A stretch of 64,000 nucleotides of DNA from Ipomoea triloba. Its lineage: Eukaryota > Streptophyta > Magnoliopsida > Solanales > Convolvulaceae. Position numbers and translations under genes: made by a program. How positions within the stretch are numbered: position 1 is the first letter of the stretch; each line of letters opens with the position of its first letter. The stretch spans positions 21,966,839-22,030,838 of the forward strand of contig NC_044930.1 of assembly GCF_003576645.1 (NCBI RefSeq). Direction: 5' to 3'. A model generated the notes under the pieces. The model saw nothing but the letters and a program-made list of their open reading frames with translations. It ran no database searches and had not been told where the DNA came from. Below, piece after piece: positions 22,861 through 34,445 of the stretch.

Positions 22861-24027
22861 TCATTCCGAAAAATACATTTTCTCTTCGATAACATGTACA
22901 AAGCTTCTCAAATTTTCAATAGCATGTACATAATCATTACGTGTACATATCTTAAACTTTCTCCACACTTCTCTTCCACATGCATAAATTAAAATTGTAA
23001 GAGCAGGCATTCTTCTAGCTCGAATCAAGAACACAATTTCCCCAATACCATTGGTTGTAATGCTCACGGATTCAGCTTGGCTAAAGATTTTACACTCTTC
23101 CAATGTAAGGGCAACAACCTTGTGCATCTTCCACCTCATTGATTTCTCCCAAGCACAAACAAATATATTGGTCCTAAGGCCATCCACATGAACATAAATA
23201 TAAGCTAGTCGATCATTTAATTTCACCCATGATGAATAAATCATTGTTGGCAAAGCACAAGAACGTTGGAATACATAGGGAAAACGTATCACCATTAAAT
23301 TCCCTGTCTCAATATCAAATTCAACTATTTCTTGTTTATCCTCGCAGTTTATCTTGCAATGTATGAAATAGATAATACCATCAATTTGAACACTAGCAAT
23401 GGGCTTGCCAGGAATGTAGTAGTTTATTGGCACTGACCTCACTGACCTCCATGATTGATCCACCCCAAGAGTTAAAAACCTCAACATACCCTGCCAATGG
23501 CGTTGAGTATTACGGTATAATTCTAACTTCAAAACCTTGTACCTTTTCGAAACCGGATCAATGAACCCTAGGACTCTATTGCTTTGCAATCTTGCTTGTG
23601 GGTCCGTAGGACCCCCACACCCTAACCCGACAAATGTTGGCTGGGTTCTTGGAAGGGAAATATGTTGGGTTGTACTAAGGTCCCAGAGAGTGATCTCACC
23701 ATGGGTGTTGAGCAAACAAAGCTTGCCATCTGCAAAGCTTGAAGAAGCCAGTCCTTTAAATCGATGCAATTCTTCTGAGCATTGGAGACTAGTGGCTTGG
23801 AGCCTTCCCTGGCTCTCTTCAGTGTAACCCACAGTGTATAGATTTGTGGGATGGGTTGCGGATGGGAAGGAGAAGAGGATTGTAAACGCGAAGTGCGGCT
23901 TAGGGATTGAAGAATGGAAGAATTTAGAAGTGCACCTGAAAGAGACTGCAGATTTTGGAGGGAGACTGGTGAAAATTTTGAGAATTATCTCATGGGGGAG
24001 AGAAGCTATGGAAGTAGTAGCGTCCAT
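22861..24027 (-). CDS. F-box protein A with F-box-associated domain
   Basis: This is a 388-residue protein, intact from ATG at 24027 to the stop at 22861. Residues 9-49 form an F-box (SLPHEIILKIFTSLPPKSAV, then SFRCTSKFF), the SKP1-binding motif of SCF E3 ubiquitin ligases. The rest is an F-box-associated region of the plant type: GLASSSFADGKLCLL at about 92-106, LWDLSTTQHISLP at 114-126, DPVSKRYKVLKL at 157-168 and FLTLGVDQSWRSV at 184-196. It would select an unknown substrate for ubiquitination. I start at this ATG because the upstream in-frame codons open only with TTG and are interrupted by the 3' splice site of a leader intron (24066-24148). Compared with paralogue B it has in-frame indels only, including an extra Arg-Ser-Val near 197. 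Confidence 0.9.
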   Translation of the reverse strand: MDATTSIASLPHEIILKIFTSLPPKSAVSFRCTSKFFHSSIPKPHFAFTILFSFPSATHPTNLYTVGYTEESQGRLQATSLQCSEELHRFKGLASSSFADGKLCLLNTHGEITLWDLSTTQHISLPRTQPTFVGLGCGGPTDPQARLQSNRVLGFIDPVSKRYKVLKLELYRNTQRHWQGMLRFLTLGVDQSWRSVRSVPINYYIPGKPIASVQIDGIIYFIHCKINCEDKQEIVEFDIETGNLMVIRFPYVFQRSCALPTMIYSSWVKLNDRLAYIYVHVDGLRTNIFVCAWEKSMRWKMHKVVALTLEECKIFSQAESVSITTNGIGEIVFLIRARRMPALTILIYACGREVWRKFKICTRNDYVHAIENLRSFVHVIEEKMYFSE

Positions 24028-24065
24028 TTTCTTGAATGTTTTTTGGGTTGTTCTTGATCTTCGAT

Positions 24066-24148
24066 CTGCAAATCCGATCAAGAATTGCTAATTAGGGTTT
24101 TGTAAGTTAAAAGCGAACGACAAGGATCCACCCGCATGCAGTACGTAC
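24066..24148 (-). other. 5'-UTR intron of F-box gene A
   Basis: On the minus strand the donor is AATCGAG|GTACGTAC and the acceptor ATTTGCAG|ATCGAAG, 83 bp apart. The second F-box gene has an equivalent intron in the same place. Confidence 0.7.
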
Positions 24149-24270
24149 CTCGATTAGTCTGCGGCGAGCCGGCGACGGTGCTGCTATTGTCGATCGGATT
24201 TCGTGTGGGCTACGGCGGAGACGCGGCGATGAACTTGGATTTCTAACCCTAACACGGCACTACGGCTGTG

Positions 24271-24279
24271 TATATATAC
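24271..24279 (-). promoter_or_regulatory. TATA box of F-box gene A
   Basis: TATATATAC lies upstream of a GC-rich leader (about 24150-24260) and is conserved in the second copy at 46412-46420. Conservation of the whole leader supports a genuine promoter. Confidence 0.5.
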
Positions 24280-24577
24280 ATAGATATCAATGATGTTTAT
24301 ATATGAAAAATACTACTCGCACTCCCAATTTATACTCCCAACTTTTACTCCCTCACATAAAAGTTTGATGTTAGAAGAAATTATGTGAGGAATGAATTGC
24401 AATTACATGGGAAAAGAATAATGTGAGCATAAAATATGAATTTAAATTCCTAGTTGGAGGGAATAAAATTATTAAAAATTTCAATTCCAATGTTTGGTAT
24501 ACATTGGAATTGAAAGGGAATAAGTAGTATAAAGTCCAAAATACCCATTGTTATTATTATTATTAATATTATTGTAA

Positions 24578-26789
24578 CTAGTATTTTCGCCCGTGCGTTG
24601 CACAGAATGAATTTGCTATAATACGTTAAGAATATTTAGATTGATATACAATTATGTAAATTATAAAATCGAATATTATATAGTGTAATTGAAGAATTGA
24701 GTTTGATCGATTATGTTTTCTGATGTTATCATTGCTTGAATTTGATCAAATAATTGCCCAATTAATAGTCAATTGTAAATATATGCATCCGGTACTGAAA
24801 CTTTAAACATTTTATATATCAATATTTATGATTTGTATTAATTTGGCTAATTATCTCGTTGTCCAGCAACTCAGTTATAGAAATTATTTATACTGATGAT
24901 ATATTTTCTATGTAAATATATAGCAATTTAGTCATCTTTGTATAAAAAGAAAACTTAATAGTATATCAATGTAGTTGTTTTGAATTACACATTATTGAAA
25001 ACCTTTTTGTATACGACATTGGTAGTATATTATATATTATTATTGTAAATTTTTATACTTATTTTACATCACTAATGAAGTAAATTATCTAGAATTATAG
25101 TTTTTTAGTGCTTTATTATTTCAGAATTACTGGAGTAAAATATCCAGAACTTTAGTACTTCATGGATTATAAGATATTTCTAAAGCAGGTATGTATAGAT
25201 TAGCTCTGTTTTTTTAAGTGTATAGATTAACCTTATTTCATGAATGTTTGATTTGTGGGCATGTTTTATTTGTTGTGTATTTTTGCGTAACAGTTGGGCT
25301 GTATAATGTGTTAAGAGTTATAATTCTACCTAAACATGTCAAATTTTGGCTCTTTAGGTTATACTTTATTTATCCTTAGGATTTTATCTGTGTAATTAAT
25401 TTGGTTAATTTTTTTTAATGTGTTATAGTTAGACTTCTTAGAGTAAAATAATGATGTTTGCAAATAATATAGTAATCGGATGAAAACTGTATAGCTTGGA
25501 ATAACAAAAAATCTGCATTGGATAAGCTAATTCATTTATTAACATTTAAAAATTATGAACATGGACCCGGGTCCATAGTATAATTTATCCACCTCTACCA
25601 CGACCGTTCCCCCTTCTCACTCAATATGAAAAATCAATTTCGCTCCTCTCAATTTACCGGTGCGATGCAGGAATAAATTTTTTTTATTATATAATTAGAT
25701 AATACAATAAAAAATAAAAGTATAAACAATTTTAATATTTGAAAGTGTACATTTATCTAATTATAAGATTAATGTAAAGGTATCATTCAATTAATTGAAC
25801 AATATATGACTCGTTTATCTGCAATTATCTTGAAAAAATCCATGTGTAATTATTATAAAACTAAATACAACAACACATGTTCAGCTTAATTAATATAATA
25901 ATTATTAAGCAATTATTATTAGATAATTATACTTTTATACTGTAAGTATATTTCTTTTCACCATATCGCATTTACTTTATTACTCATCCTCAATATCTAA
26001 ATGAATTAATTTTAATTATTATAAAAATAAATTCAACGATCCATGTTAAATTATAATTATACTAACATTCATGTATTTATTAACTATTTTAATTATTATA
26101 AAAATAAATTCAACGATCTACGTTAAATTATAATTATACTAACATTCATGTATTTATTAACTTAACTAAATTCATAGAACAAAATTCGGCCACGATATAG
26201 GCACAATCTGCTCTCTCTAATTTATATACACTTTTAAACTTAATAGCATTTACCTGGGAGTCATGGAGTAAGCACTCCAGTGTCTGTTGGTTGATTGTGG
26301 AATGTGGATATTCCCTTGACAAATAACAACGCATTAGCCGGAGTCTAATACAACTCCTTCTTGTCTTGGGAGATAGTGAAAGAACAATATTGTTGAAAGA
26401 TTTGCGTGACAATATCGTTTTACTATTTCGATTTGTGTGAGCAGGTTATAAAATTTCTAATTGATGAATGTATTTATAATACGAATAGACGGAGGAATTG
26501 TAGTATAGGAATTGTAGAAGAATTGTAGTATACAAATTGTATTGGAATTGTAGTATAGGAATTGTAGAATAGTAGACTTCATTTTGTAGTATTGGATTTC
26601 GTGTTTTAATAGCAGATTTATTTGATACGAATTGTATTGGAATTGTAGTATAGGAATTGTATTGTTTTAATATTATTCTATTGTTTTAATATTATTCTAT
26701 TATTTTAATTATTTTAATGTACAATATTTTGGGCGGGAAGGAAGATTTCGTTTTGGAGGATTTTGTTTTTATATATATAAAGATAAAGA
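24578..26789 (-). mobile_element. Helitron (TC...CTAG) with RPA-like exon
   Basis: On the minus strand the 5' end is TCTTTATCTTTATATATATAA and the 3' end is TGCAACGCACGGGCGAAAATACTAG, with a GTGC-AAC-GCAC hairpin before CTAG. It sits between A (24577) and T (26790), as Helitrons insert at AT. Size is 2.2 kb. No Rep/helicase coding is visible, so it is non-autonomous. The 3' end is shared with elements at 29725 and 53067. A 76-bp tandem duplication lies near 26010-26160. Confidence 0.8.
26254..26412 (-). pseudogene. Replication protein A large-subunit-like first exon inside Helitron
   Basis: Fifty-three codons end exactly at a consensus donor, CCCAG|GTAAAT. The stretch SLSPKTRRSCIRLRLMR and TLECLLHDSQ resembles the first OB-fold (DUF223/RPA1-like) sequence that plant Helitrons often carry. 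There is no ATG; the frame opens with TTG. I see no further exons in the remaining 1.5 kb of the element. It could be a captured host fragment or a decayed Helitron-borne RPA gene. Confidence 0.5.
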
Positions 26790-28046
26790 TTAATTTTCAT
26801 GCAAATACTTCATCAAATGTTAATTAAGCTTCATAAAGTCACATCCAAAAAAAGCATAAAAATAAAACACAACCTAATTAAACATAATAAAATGTTAAGC
26901 TTTCTAAACGCTTACATTCAAAAACAATTATAATAGAAAGGGTTCATCACACCCACATCCCCAATGCAACCTTCAATTTGTAGCAAGAATGATTATTGCT
27001 TGCTCAGGAAAGACTTTCTTGTTGATAGTTGTCGAAAATAATACACGGTATTAACTAAAATAGAAGGTCAAACATCAATTTTAAATTAAAAAAGAGATGG
27101 GTAATTTTGTCTCATGAGTATCTTTCTTTATTTCTAAAATCCATGGAATTAAAATCTCATGGGGGTTGATTTTAATTCCATGAAAATGAGGGAATTGCAA
27201 TTCCGCGGAATTGCAATTCTCTCCAACCAAACGAAGGAATTTAGTTGCCTTCGGAATTAGGTGGGAATTAGGTGGGAATGGAATTTAAATTTCCTCCAAC
27301 CTAACGCCCTGTAAAAGTTTGATGTTGAAACTTCTCTTGGGACCCACAACATGAAGATAAGCTATCATATCTTGTCACGTGAAGGAGTAAAAGTGAAGGA
27401 GTAGAAAATAGAAGTCCATGTAGTAGAACTCTTTATATATATAGTAGTAGCATTTTGCCTTTATGTCTAATATTAAAATACTATTAAATAAAAAAATAAA
27501 ATAAATTTGTTTAAATTATATTTCACAATTCCTTAAATTTATAAATTTTAAGAAAAATGAATTTTTTTTCCCTTCTGAATTTTTCCTACTCTTGGTTTTC
27601 CTTTCATGATATGGCTTCTAGGAGGAAAAGTTTGTAAGGGGAAATATAGGAGTAGTATGCAGCATTTGCTCAATAATATAGAGAAAAGAATTTATAGTTT
27701 TTGTTTAATAATAATGTACACAATTTTCATAACATTTATAATTACAAACAAAAATATTAAAAAAAAATTATAATACTGAGCTAGCACCCACATATATTGC
27801 CATATTGGTATGTATACATACATAAATAATATATGTATTATATATACATATGATTTTACATTTATAGATATTTAATTATAATATAATCTACAATTAAATT
27901 AGTTGTTATATGGCAATTTTAATAAAATGATAATTAAAGTATATATAGGAAAAATATATGATGGATTTAGGTCAGTACGTAGGTATGGTAATATACTACT
28001 CCGTAATATATAGTGATAGAGTTATTAAATTACATAGATTTGCCAA

Positions 28047-28165
28047 GGACCTTGTAGTCCAGTGGCATCAAACCCTTTCATTTGTACGGAAGGTGGTGGG
28101 TTCGAGCCTCAGTAGGTTGAGAGTACTGCAGTGTAATAGAGTTAGTAGTATTCAAAAAAAAAAAA
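28047..28165 (+). mobile_element. tRNA-derived SINE-like copy with A tail
   Basis: ACCTTGTAGTCCAGTGGCATC (box A region) and GGGTTCGAGCCTCAG (box B) are followed by a body and an A run at 28154-28165. It lies just left of an hAT MITE. Confidence 0.6.
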
Positions 28166-28180
28166 GTAGCTTGTTAGAGC

Positions 28181-28736
28181 TAGGGGTGTAAACGATTCGA
28201 ATTCGAGTATTTTGAGAACTATTCGAATCTAAAATTTTATTCGTATTAGGTTCGGCTACATTATTCGATTCGACTCGAATATTCGAATTAAAAATGCCTA
28301 ACTTAATTTTTTTTTACAAGTTATCCAATAAATTAAGATAAATTTTTTTTTACAAGTTATCCAATAAATTAAGATAAAATGTAATAAAATCGACTCGAAT
28401 ATTCGAATTAAAAATGCCTAACTTAATTTTTTTTTACAAGTTATCCAATAAATTAAGATAAAATGTAATAAAATTTTCTATTAATATACTATTATACTAA
28501 TTCTATTAATATATTAATTTTTTAAAATTTTAATATGTATGCATGTATGTATGTATGTATGTATGTATGTATGTACGTATGTATGTATGTATGTATGTAT
28601 GTATGCGAATATATTTGAATATAGTCGAATCAAATACATTCTGATTCGTATTCGATTCGAATTCGGATTCGTATTCGAATAATTTGAATTCGAATCACGA
28701 GTCGAACTAAAAATATTTGATTTGTTTACACCCCTA
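28181..28736. mobile_element. hAT-type MITE, TIR TAGGGGTGTAAAC
   Basis: It starts TAGGGGTGTAAACGA and ends TTTGTTTACACCCCTA. The 8-bp flanks GTTAGAGC and GTTGAAGC match at 6 of 8 positions. Inside are ATTCGAAT repeats, a duplicated block of about 70-110 bp (28275-28470) and a (GTAT)n microsatellite at about 28540-28605. It has no coding. Confidence 0.75.
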
Positions 28737-28744
28737 GTTGAAGC

Positions 28745-29110
28745 GCGACAACCCCTTCCTAGAGGACCGAGGTCGGAGGGGGGGGGGGGGACGATGGGGT
28801 CTACCTGCCACTGCAGTCGTTGTTGAGATTGTCCCGTAGGTTTGCCGCTCGTGTGTATGCCCTGATTTTTGGGAAACGAAAGTTCTTAGGCAGGGGCTCG
28901 ACCATGATCTCCTTGGTGAACAGGGTGGATAACACGTCTTGGAATTCCGGGGTCCTGTCTCACACGTCTATCTCCCTCTTAAGCTCGACCATTCGCTTTC
29001 GGAGTTGTTCGACCTCATCACGGTGAGAGCTTGGAGTCCAACCACTGGTTTCCCCGAACCGTTCCACCCAGGAGACTTGCACTCGTCGCGGCGGGGCTCG
29101 GATCCCACAA
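28745..29110 (-). pseudogene. Ty3-type Gag fragment
   Basis: On the minus strand one frame reads HRDEVEQLRKRMVELKREID, one TGA, then FTKEIMVEPLPKNFRFP. That phrase is the conserved start of the Gag region of many plant Ty3 elements. The stop is compatible with CGA to TGA. The patch is GC-rich and contains a G12 run near 28779. No LTRs were found. Confidence 0.6.
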
Positions 29111-29324
29111 CTCGGTTGTGATACCCCGATTATTTAAATATTTTGTTATAAATATTATATTTTTAAATAAACTATTTTACTATATAAATATTAGTTTACA
29201 ATTACCTAAACTCTAATTACACTTTCCCTTACACTTTCCTAAACCTATATTATCCTTCAAATATTATTTTGAGCCCAATATTTTTCCTAACAATCATTAT
29301 GGTTCACAGATTGTTATAGTTCAC

Positions 29325-29562
29325 ACAGTTGTATGGACCATACTATTAAATAATGTACATTCAGTATAAAAATAATCTACTTTTAGTATTTTAAAAATGT
29401 ACATTATATTCGGGGGCTGTATATTATTTGTGTACTGAATGTACATTATATTGTATAATATACATTCAGTACACAAATAATGTACATTTATTATATTAAA
29501 AATATACTTTTTATCATGGTCCACACTGCACTATGTAGACCATGGTCCACACAATAATTTGT
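29325..29562. mobile_element. Fold-back MITE ending in GGACCATGGTCCACA
   Basis: It is bounded by TATGGACCATA on the left and TAGACCATGGTCCACAC on the right. Its halves are inverted copies around AATGTACATTATATT and GTACTGAATGTACATT. It belongs with the other elements that carry the palindrome GGACCATGGTCC. Confidence 0.5.
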
Positions 29563-29724
29563 CTTTTCCTAATCTTATATATATTTATGTACCTAAAACT
29601 ACGCGATTTTCCTAGGTACAACTGTATAATATATAAGATTTTTCCTTATTATCATCATATCATAATTGTCTTCCTAATACTACTCTTAAATCTTAATCAT
29701 TCCTAATTATAATTATTATCCTAA

Positions 29725-30060
29725 CTAGTATTTTCGCCCGTGCGGCGTTACACAGAATGAATTTTGTTATAATGTTTTAAGAATATTTAAATCGATATAT
29801 AATTATATAAATTATAACATCAATATTATATAGTACAAATGGTCGATTATGTTTTCTAATGTTATCCTTGCTTGAATTCAAGCAAATAATTGCTCAATTA
29901 CCCGTGCGATGCACGGATAAATATTTTAAATTATATATTTAGATAATAAAATTAAAGATAGAACAATTAAAAAATCTAATATTTTACCAAAAAAAACATA
30001 TTATAAAACATTATGTTATTTGATACAACACTTGATTTTAAAACATTTGAATTTAAATAA
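29725..30060 (-). mobile_element. Helitron 3' end, 5' end not found
   Basis: CTAGTATTTTCGCCCGTGCG follows A at 29724 and continues into ACAGAATGAATTTTGTTATAA, the same subterminal sequence as at 24578 and 53067. The TC end could not be located, so the copy is probably truncated. Confidence 0.6.
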
Positions 30061-30267
30061 ATCAAATGTCCCTAGAATATAAACATAATTATGCAAATTA
30101 CACATACATAAAATATGCCAGTAATATGCATAGTCCACATATATTGTATACATGTCATTTAATATAGATACATGTAAAAGATAATCATTGCTATTATTTT
30201 AGTCATCCAAGTAAATAAAAAAAATATAATAAATAAATGAATAAATAGAAAGTCCAATGAAATAAAC

Positions 30268-30269
<2 letters not shown>

Positions 30270-30303
<34 letters not shown>
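30270..30303. repeat. (AT)n microsatellite
   Basis: About 17 AT repeats. The surrounding 30060-30390 is AT-rich with no supported gene. Confidence 0.9.
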
Positions 30304-30307
<4 letters not shown>

Positions 30308-30392
30308 CAGCAGCTCATTAAAATATATTGTTTTCGACAAAAAAAAAAAACAAACAAACAAAAAAGAAATCTCAATCTTTTAACCGTAACAG

Positions 30393-30889
30393 ATAGACGT
30401 GACTACGGTTCGGTTCCGATTCCGAACCGGCAGTTCACGGTTCCACAAAATTGCAAATCGGAACCGGAACCTTAATATAAGGTTCCGGTTCAAACCTCTT
30501 TTTTTTTTTTTTTTGTAAATATATAATATAATATGTAATATGTATAATACGTAAATATATATATCTAATATCTAATATATATATAATATAATATCTAATT
30601 TATCTAATATCTAATATAATATATAATATATAATATATATATATATAATTTATAATATATATAATACGTAATATATATAGTTCATGGCTACTGCCATAAT
30701 ATATTTACAGTATATAATATATATTCATGGCAGTTGGCTGTAGCCATGATTTCATGGCTACTGCCAACTGCATTTGCGTGCAGTAGTTACGGTTATGGAA
30801 CCGGAACCGTACGGTTGGTTCCGGTTCCGGTTCCGGTTCGGTTAGTACAGTGCACGGTTCGGTTCGAACCGAACCGTGGTCATACTTAC
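30393..30889. mobile_element. hAT-like non-autonomous element with GGTTCCGGTTC ends
   Basis: The imperfect TIRs are ATAGACGTGACTACGGTT and GTAAGTATGACCACGGTT. TAACAG flanks both sides. The subterminal GGAACCGGAACC and CGGTTCGGTTC repeats are typical of plant hAT elements. The centre is (AT)-rich. 30890-31400 and 31830-33000 are AT-rich and unassigned; ORF 32407-32616 has no support. Confidence 0.5.
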
Positions 30890-31417
30890 TAACAGCCCGT
30901 ACAATCGAATCAATCGTACCCTAATTGTCTAAGCAGTACTTTAGGCATTTATTTCATTGAGTAAAACGAAAGTAAGAACCATTATGGGTAGAGTTTTAAT
31001 TATGTGGCTGAAAAAACAAGAAATACAATGAAAAATGATGAATTATGGTAAGGAAAAAAAAATCTTGAAATGTAATGATTTATATATTAATCTCAAAATC
31101 AATTAGATACAAATTATATTAGGAAAATTATATATAAAAAAAGGCTGAATAATTATAGTACATTAATGCCAAAAAAATTATTCAATTATTCTTTAGTTAT
31201 AATTATAATAATATTATACTTTTATATATATTACTTAAATAATTACACGGAAGAAGAGAATGAGAATTACCGTAATGATTACAATAAATAAAGATTAGAG
31301 AATTATATATTTAATTATTAAGTTAAGTATTTGCACCTAAAAAAAGATAACTATAATTTATTTTGTGCCAATAATATTATACCTTAAGTATAAAAATATG
31401 TATATAGATTATCATAA

Positions 31418-31817
31418 GAGTTAATTCCATTTTTGGTCCTAGATTTATAGGTGGCAGTCCACTTTTAGTCCCTTTTTTTCAAAACATCCTTTTTTGGTCA
31501 TAGTATTATTGTGACATGACCATTTTTTGTCCTTTATCAATTAAATAGCTTAAATATCGTTAAATACAAAGACATTTCGGTCTTTGATTATGAATGTTTT
31601 TAAAAGATAAACATAAAAAATATAACGAGTCAACAGACTTTGTATTAAAAAGATCGAAATGTCATTGTATTTAACGGCATTTCAACGATTTTGTTGATGG
31701 AGGATCAAAAATGATCATGCCACAATAATACTAGGACCAAAAAAGGATGTTTTGATAAAAATGGACTAAAAGTGGACGGTCGCCTATAAATCTAGGACCA
31801 AAAACGGAATTAACTCA
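31418..31817. mobile_element. Mutator-type MITE of the GAGTTAATTCC family, copy 3
   Basis: It is a 400-bp fold-back element from GAGTTAATTCC to GGAATTAACTC. The flanks are a perfect 10-bp direct repeat, ATTATCATAA (31408-31417, 31818-31827). This is the cleanest copy and defines the family as Mutator-like. Confidence 0.85.
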
Positions 31818-32999
31818 TTATCATAAAATAATCATAAAAATCACATGTGAGTAGGTGATGGGAATTACCATAATAAAATATTAATACAAAATCAATTATA
31901 CTTTATAATGGCAAGTATAAAAAAAAACCATAAAAATATCATAATAATTACTCAAAAGAAGGGAATGATAATCTATTTTTGTACTAATAATATTATACCT
32001 TAAAATATAAAATAAAAAATATTAGGCAATTATGTTAATAAATAATTAATATTTTGGTACATTAATTTATGCTAGGAATTGAAATAATTAGGTTGGAAAT
32101 AATAAATAAGAATATTAGGCAATATCAATGTCATGAAAATGTGTTTTTGGAATCCAATTCGCAGTCTTAGACAATTTTGTATATTATTATGATTAGATAA
32201 TTATATTATTATTAAAATAAATATAGAAAAATAAAGAAGAAATAATTTAAAAAATAAATATAATGTCAACTATTATATAATAAAAAAGCATATTACATAT
32301 TAATGGTGTAGAAAAGATATCTAATAGTAGAACTTAATTAACCGACCAACTTTTGCATTATATATACTTACAACATTAGATTTTGAATATCTGAACCCAT
32401 AAGAGAGTGCAGAAATATACAATGTTGGGCGAAAAAACTCCACTGATTTTCTACCAGTTCGAAATTAATTTAAAATTTTCATTAGAAAACCTACTTAGAC
32501 AACACAAAATCATTCGTCTATCAACTACAGAGTTATTTTTAAAGAAAACCTGCATCCAATCTCGTTTCATGCTTGCAACAATCTGCAACACTCTCTTTGA
32601 TACGCCACTCTTGTAGTGTCACCTTTCATTAAAACTGATGGAGGAAAAGAAGTCAAAATTATGCATTTTAACTCCTACAGCCCACAACAATTTGGAAGAA
32701 AGCACATTCGATAATTATCTAAACATTTTGGATGGAGATGCACCAATTCATAGAGACAATTAATCATTATCCTTAGCAATTTAGCTCAAAAATGAGAAAA
32801 AAGGAGAGGTATTCATTTAGGACTTTTACTCCAAATTCCTACCCCACCTTTATTGCGTTGTATGATCCGCATATTTTATAATTATTGTTTTCTCATACCT
32901 TGTATTTCATTTTTTTTTAATAACCTAGATGTTTTAATTTTGTGAGACTATATTCTAGCTAGGATCTATAAATCGCTCCCAAGTCCATTAGAGTATAAA

Positions 33000-33125
33000 T
33001 TGAGTCAATCTAGTTTTAAGGTTCAACACCTACACTTCTACACATAAGAAGTCTATCCCAAGCTCAAATCCTCAATATTTGATCCGGGGATTGAACCCCA
33101 CACTTTGCGACTCATTTCCTTTTTC
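33000..33125 (-). mobile_element. SINE-like repeat, copy 1 (copy 2 at 36420-36640)
   Basis: Both copies share AATTGAGTCAATCTAGTTT, CAACACC, CACTTCT and CCAAGCTCAAA in the same order. GGGATTGAACCCCACAC looks like a reversed box B. The boundaries are uncertain. Confidence 0.4.
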
Positions 33126-33236
33126 GTTTTCCATACTACCATGCAAGTTTATTGTAATTATTAATTAAAGATTAGACATTAAAAAAATTAGAGGAATATT
33201 GAATATTGAAGATGTAGTACGAGGTGTCCAGTCGTT

Positions 33237-33755
33237 ATACCGTGGACCGTGGTCACTGATATTACAAATCATCTCAAAAGATAATGTCTTACATTTGTTT
33301 TTATATTATCAAATATAATGAAACTGTAGTTATATCGAAATGTAACTGTAGTTGTGTTGAAATGTAACTGCAGTGTATATGAACTGATACTGAATAACAG
33401 TTTCACATTTGTGTTTTATATTATCGAATGAAGCTGTAGTTATATCGAAATGTAACTGTAGTTGTGTTGAAATGTAACTGCAGTGCATATGAACTGATAC
33501 TGAATAATAGTTTCACATTTGTATTTTTATAATATCGAATGAAACTGTAGTTATATCGAAATGTAACTGCAGTTGTGTTGAAATATAACTGCAACTGTGT
33601 TGAAATGTAACTGCAGTGTATATGAACTGAAAGTGAATGGCGTGGAACGGAGGTGGTTTCATCGATCTGTCTGTTTTCATTAATCAAACGACGTCGTTTT
33701 GATGCGCGGTCCACAATGGATTGTGGACCGCAGTCCACGATATAATTTGCGCGAG
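33237..33755. repeat. Palindrome-bounded element with three ~110-bp tandem units
   Basis: It begins CCGTGGACCGTGGTC and ends GGTCCACAATGGATTGTGGACC. Units starting near 33319, 33429 and 33541 share ACTGTAGTTATATCGAAATG, GTTGTGTTGAAATGTAACTGCAG and TATGAACTGATACTGAATAA. The right part has AAACGACGTCGTTTTG. Fragments of the family are at 15972-16121 and 18330-18520. ORF 33421-33831 is a shadow. Confidence 0.6.
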
Positions 33756-34149
33756 GTGTCGGCAGATGACAGTCAAGCATGTCATGATAGGATACACAAC
33801 TAGTAATCTCATTGTTATTTTGAAATGGCATGTTATAATAGCAGAAACATTCTATTAGTCTTCATGATTTGATTAATAGTTTGAACGCTATTATAATAAT
33901 AATTATTATTATAATAGCAGTTCTAAGCATGCAGTTGGATTCATGGTATAAAACTTGGATTCTTTATGTCTGATTTTAGTTTAACATTTTTACATTATGA
34001 AGAGTTGGGGGATGACCCATGGACAAACCAACCAACAACGTGTAAACGTGTTGGGTGAATGTTTTATTGTTTAAAAAAAAAAACTTTTTTTAAGTGTTAG
34101 AGAAAAACATGTACTCACTACTTGAGAGTGTGAAGGGTGACTTTCCAGT

Positions 34150-34445
34150 AAGACCGTCTTACGAATCATTATATGTGAGATTGATCAGGTCAAGATGGAA
34201 ATTTATATATATACTGAAAAATGTAATATTAATCAGGAATAAAGTGTTTGATAGTTATAAGAAAAAATGTACTCCGTAGTACTTTTCAATCAAATGTAAA
34301 AATATTACATTTTCTTTTACAAAAGTAGTACACTTCCCTTATATGTAACAAACACTTTATTTATGATTAGTATTACACTTTTCAGTATAAGTATTATACT
34401 TTCATCTCGATCAGACCCGTCTCATGGACAAGGATCCGTGAGACA
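34150..34445. mobile_element. Fold-back MITE related to the GAGACCGTCTCAC family
   Basis: AAGACCGTCTTACGAATC on the left and GGATCCGTGAGACAGTCTT on the right are inverted. The middle has inverted AGTATTACACTTTTCAGTATA-type sequence. It is a diverged relative of 45436-46017. The rest of 33760-35370 shows no gene; ORFs near 34723-34978 have no support. Confidence 0.45.

Larger units (their letters stand above)
24374..27311. mobile_element. Composite insertion in the left inner arm
   Basis: AAAAGTTTGATGTT occurs once at about 24360 and again at about 27314, while the right arm (about 46310-46325) has it once, so everything between was inserted. The right end, read outward, is GGGCGTTAGGTTGGAGGAAATTTAAATTCC, typical of PIF/Harbinger-type MITE ends. 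The left part has GAATTTAAATTCCTAGTTGGAGGGAAT. A Helitron is nested inside. Confidence 0.6.
21595..27870 (+). repeat. Left inner arm of the inverted duplication (F-box gene A)
   Basis: In reverse complement it matches 46110-48495. Landmarks are CATCTACATGTTATCTTA, the F-box gene and its leader, the TATA region, AAAAGTTTGATGTTGAAAC, and the TATACATACATAAATAATAT block near 27820. Left-only insertions are a MITE at 21752-22374 and a composite block at 24374-27311 that holds a Helitron. Confidence 0.85.

Noticed and set aside
33421..33831. 136-codon minus-strand ORF
   Set aside because: It is built from the ~110-bp tandem units; the periodic YNTTAVTFRYNYSFIR-like repeats mirror the DNA repeat.
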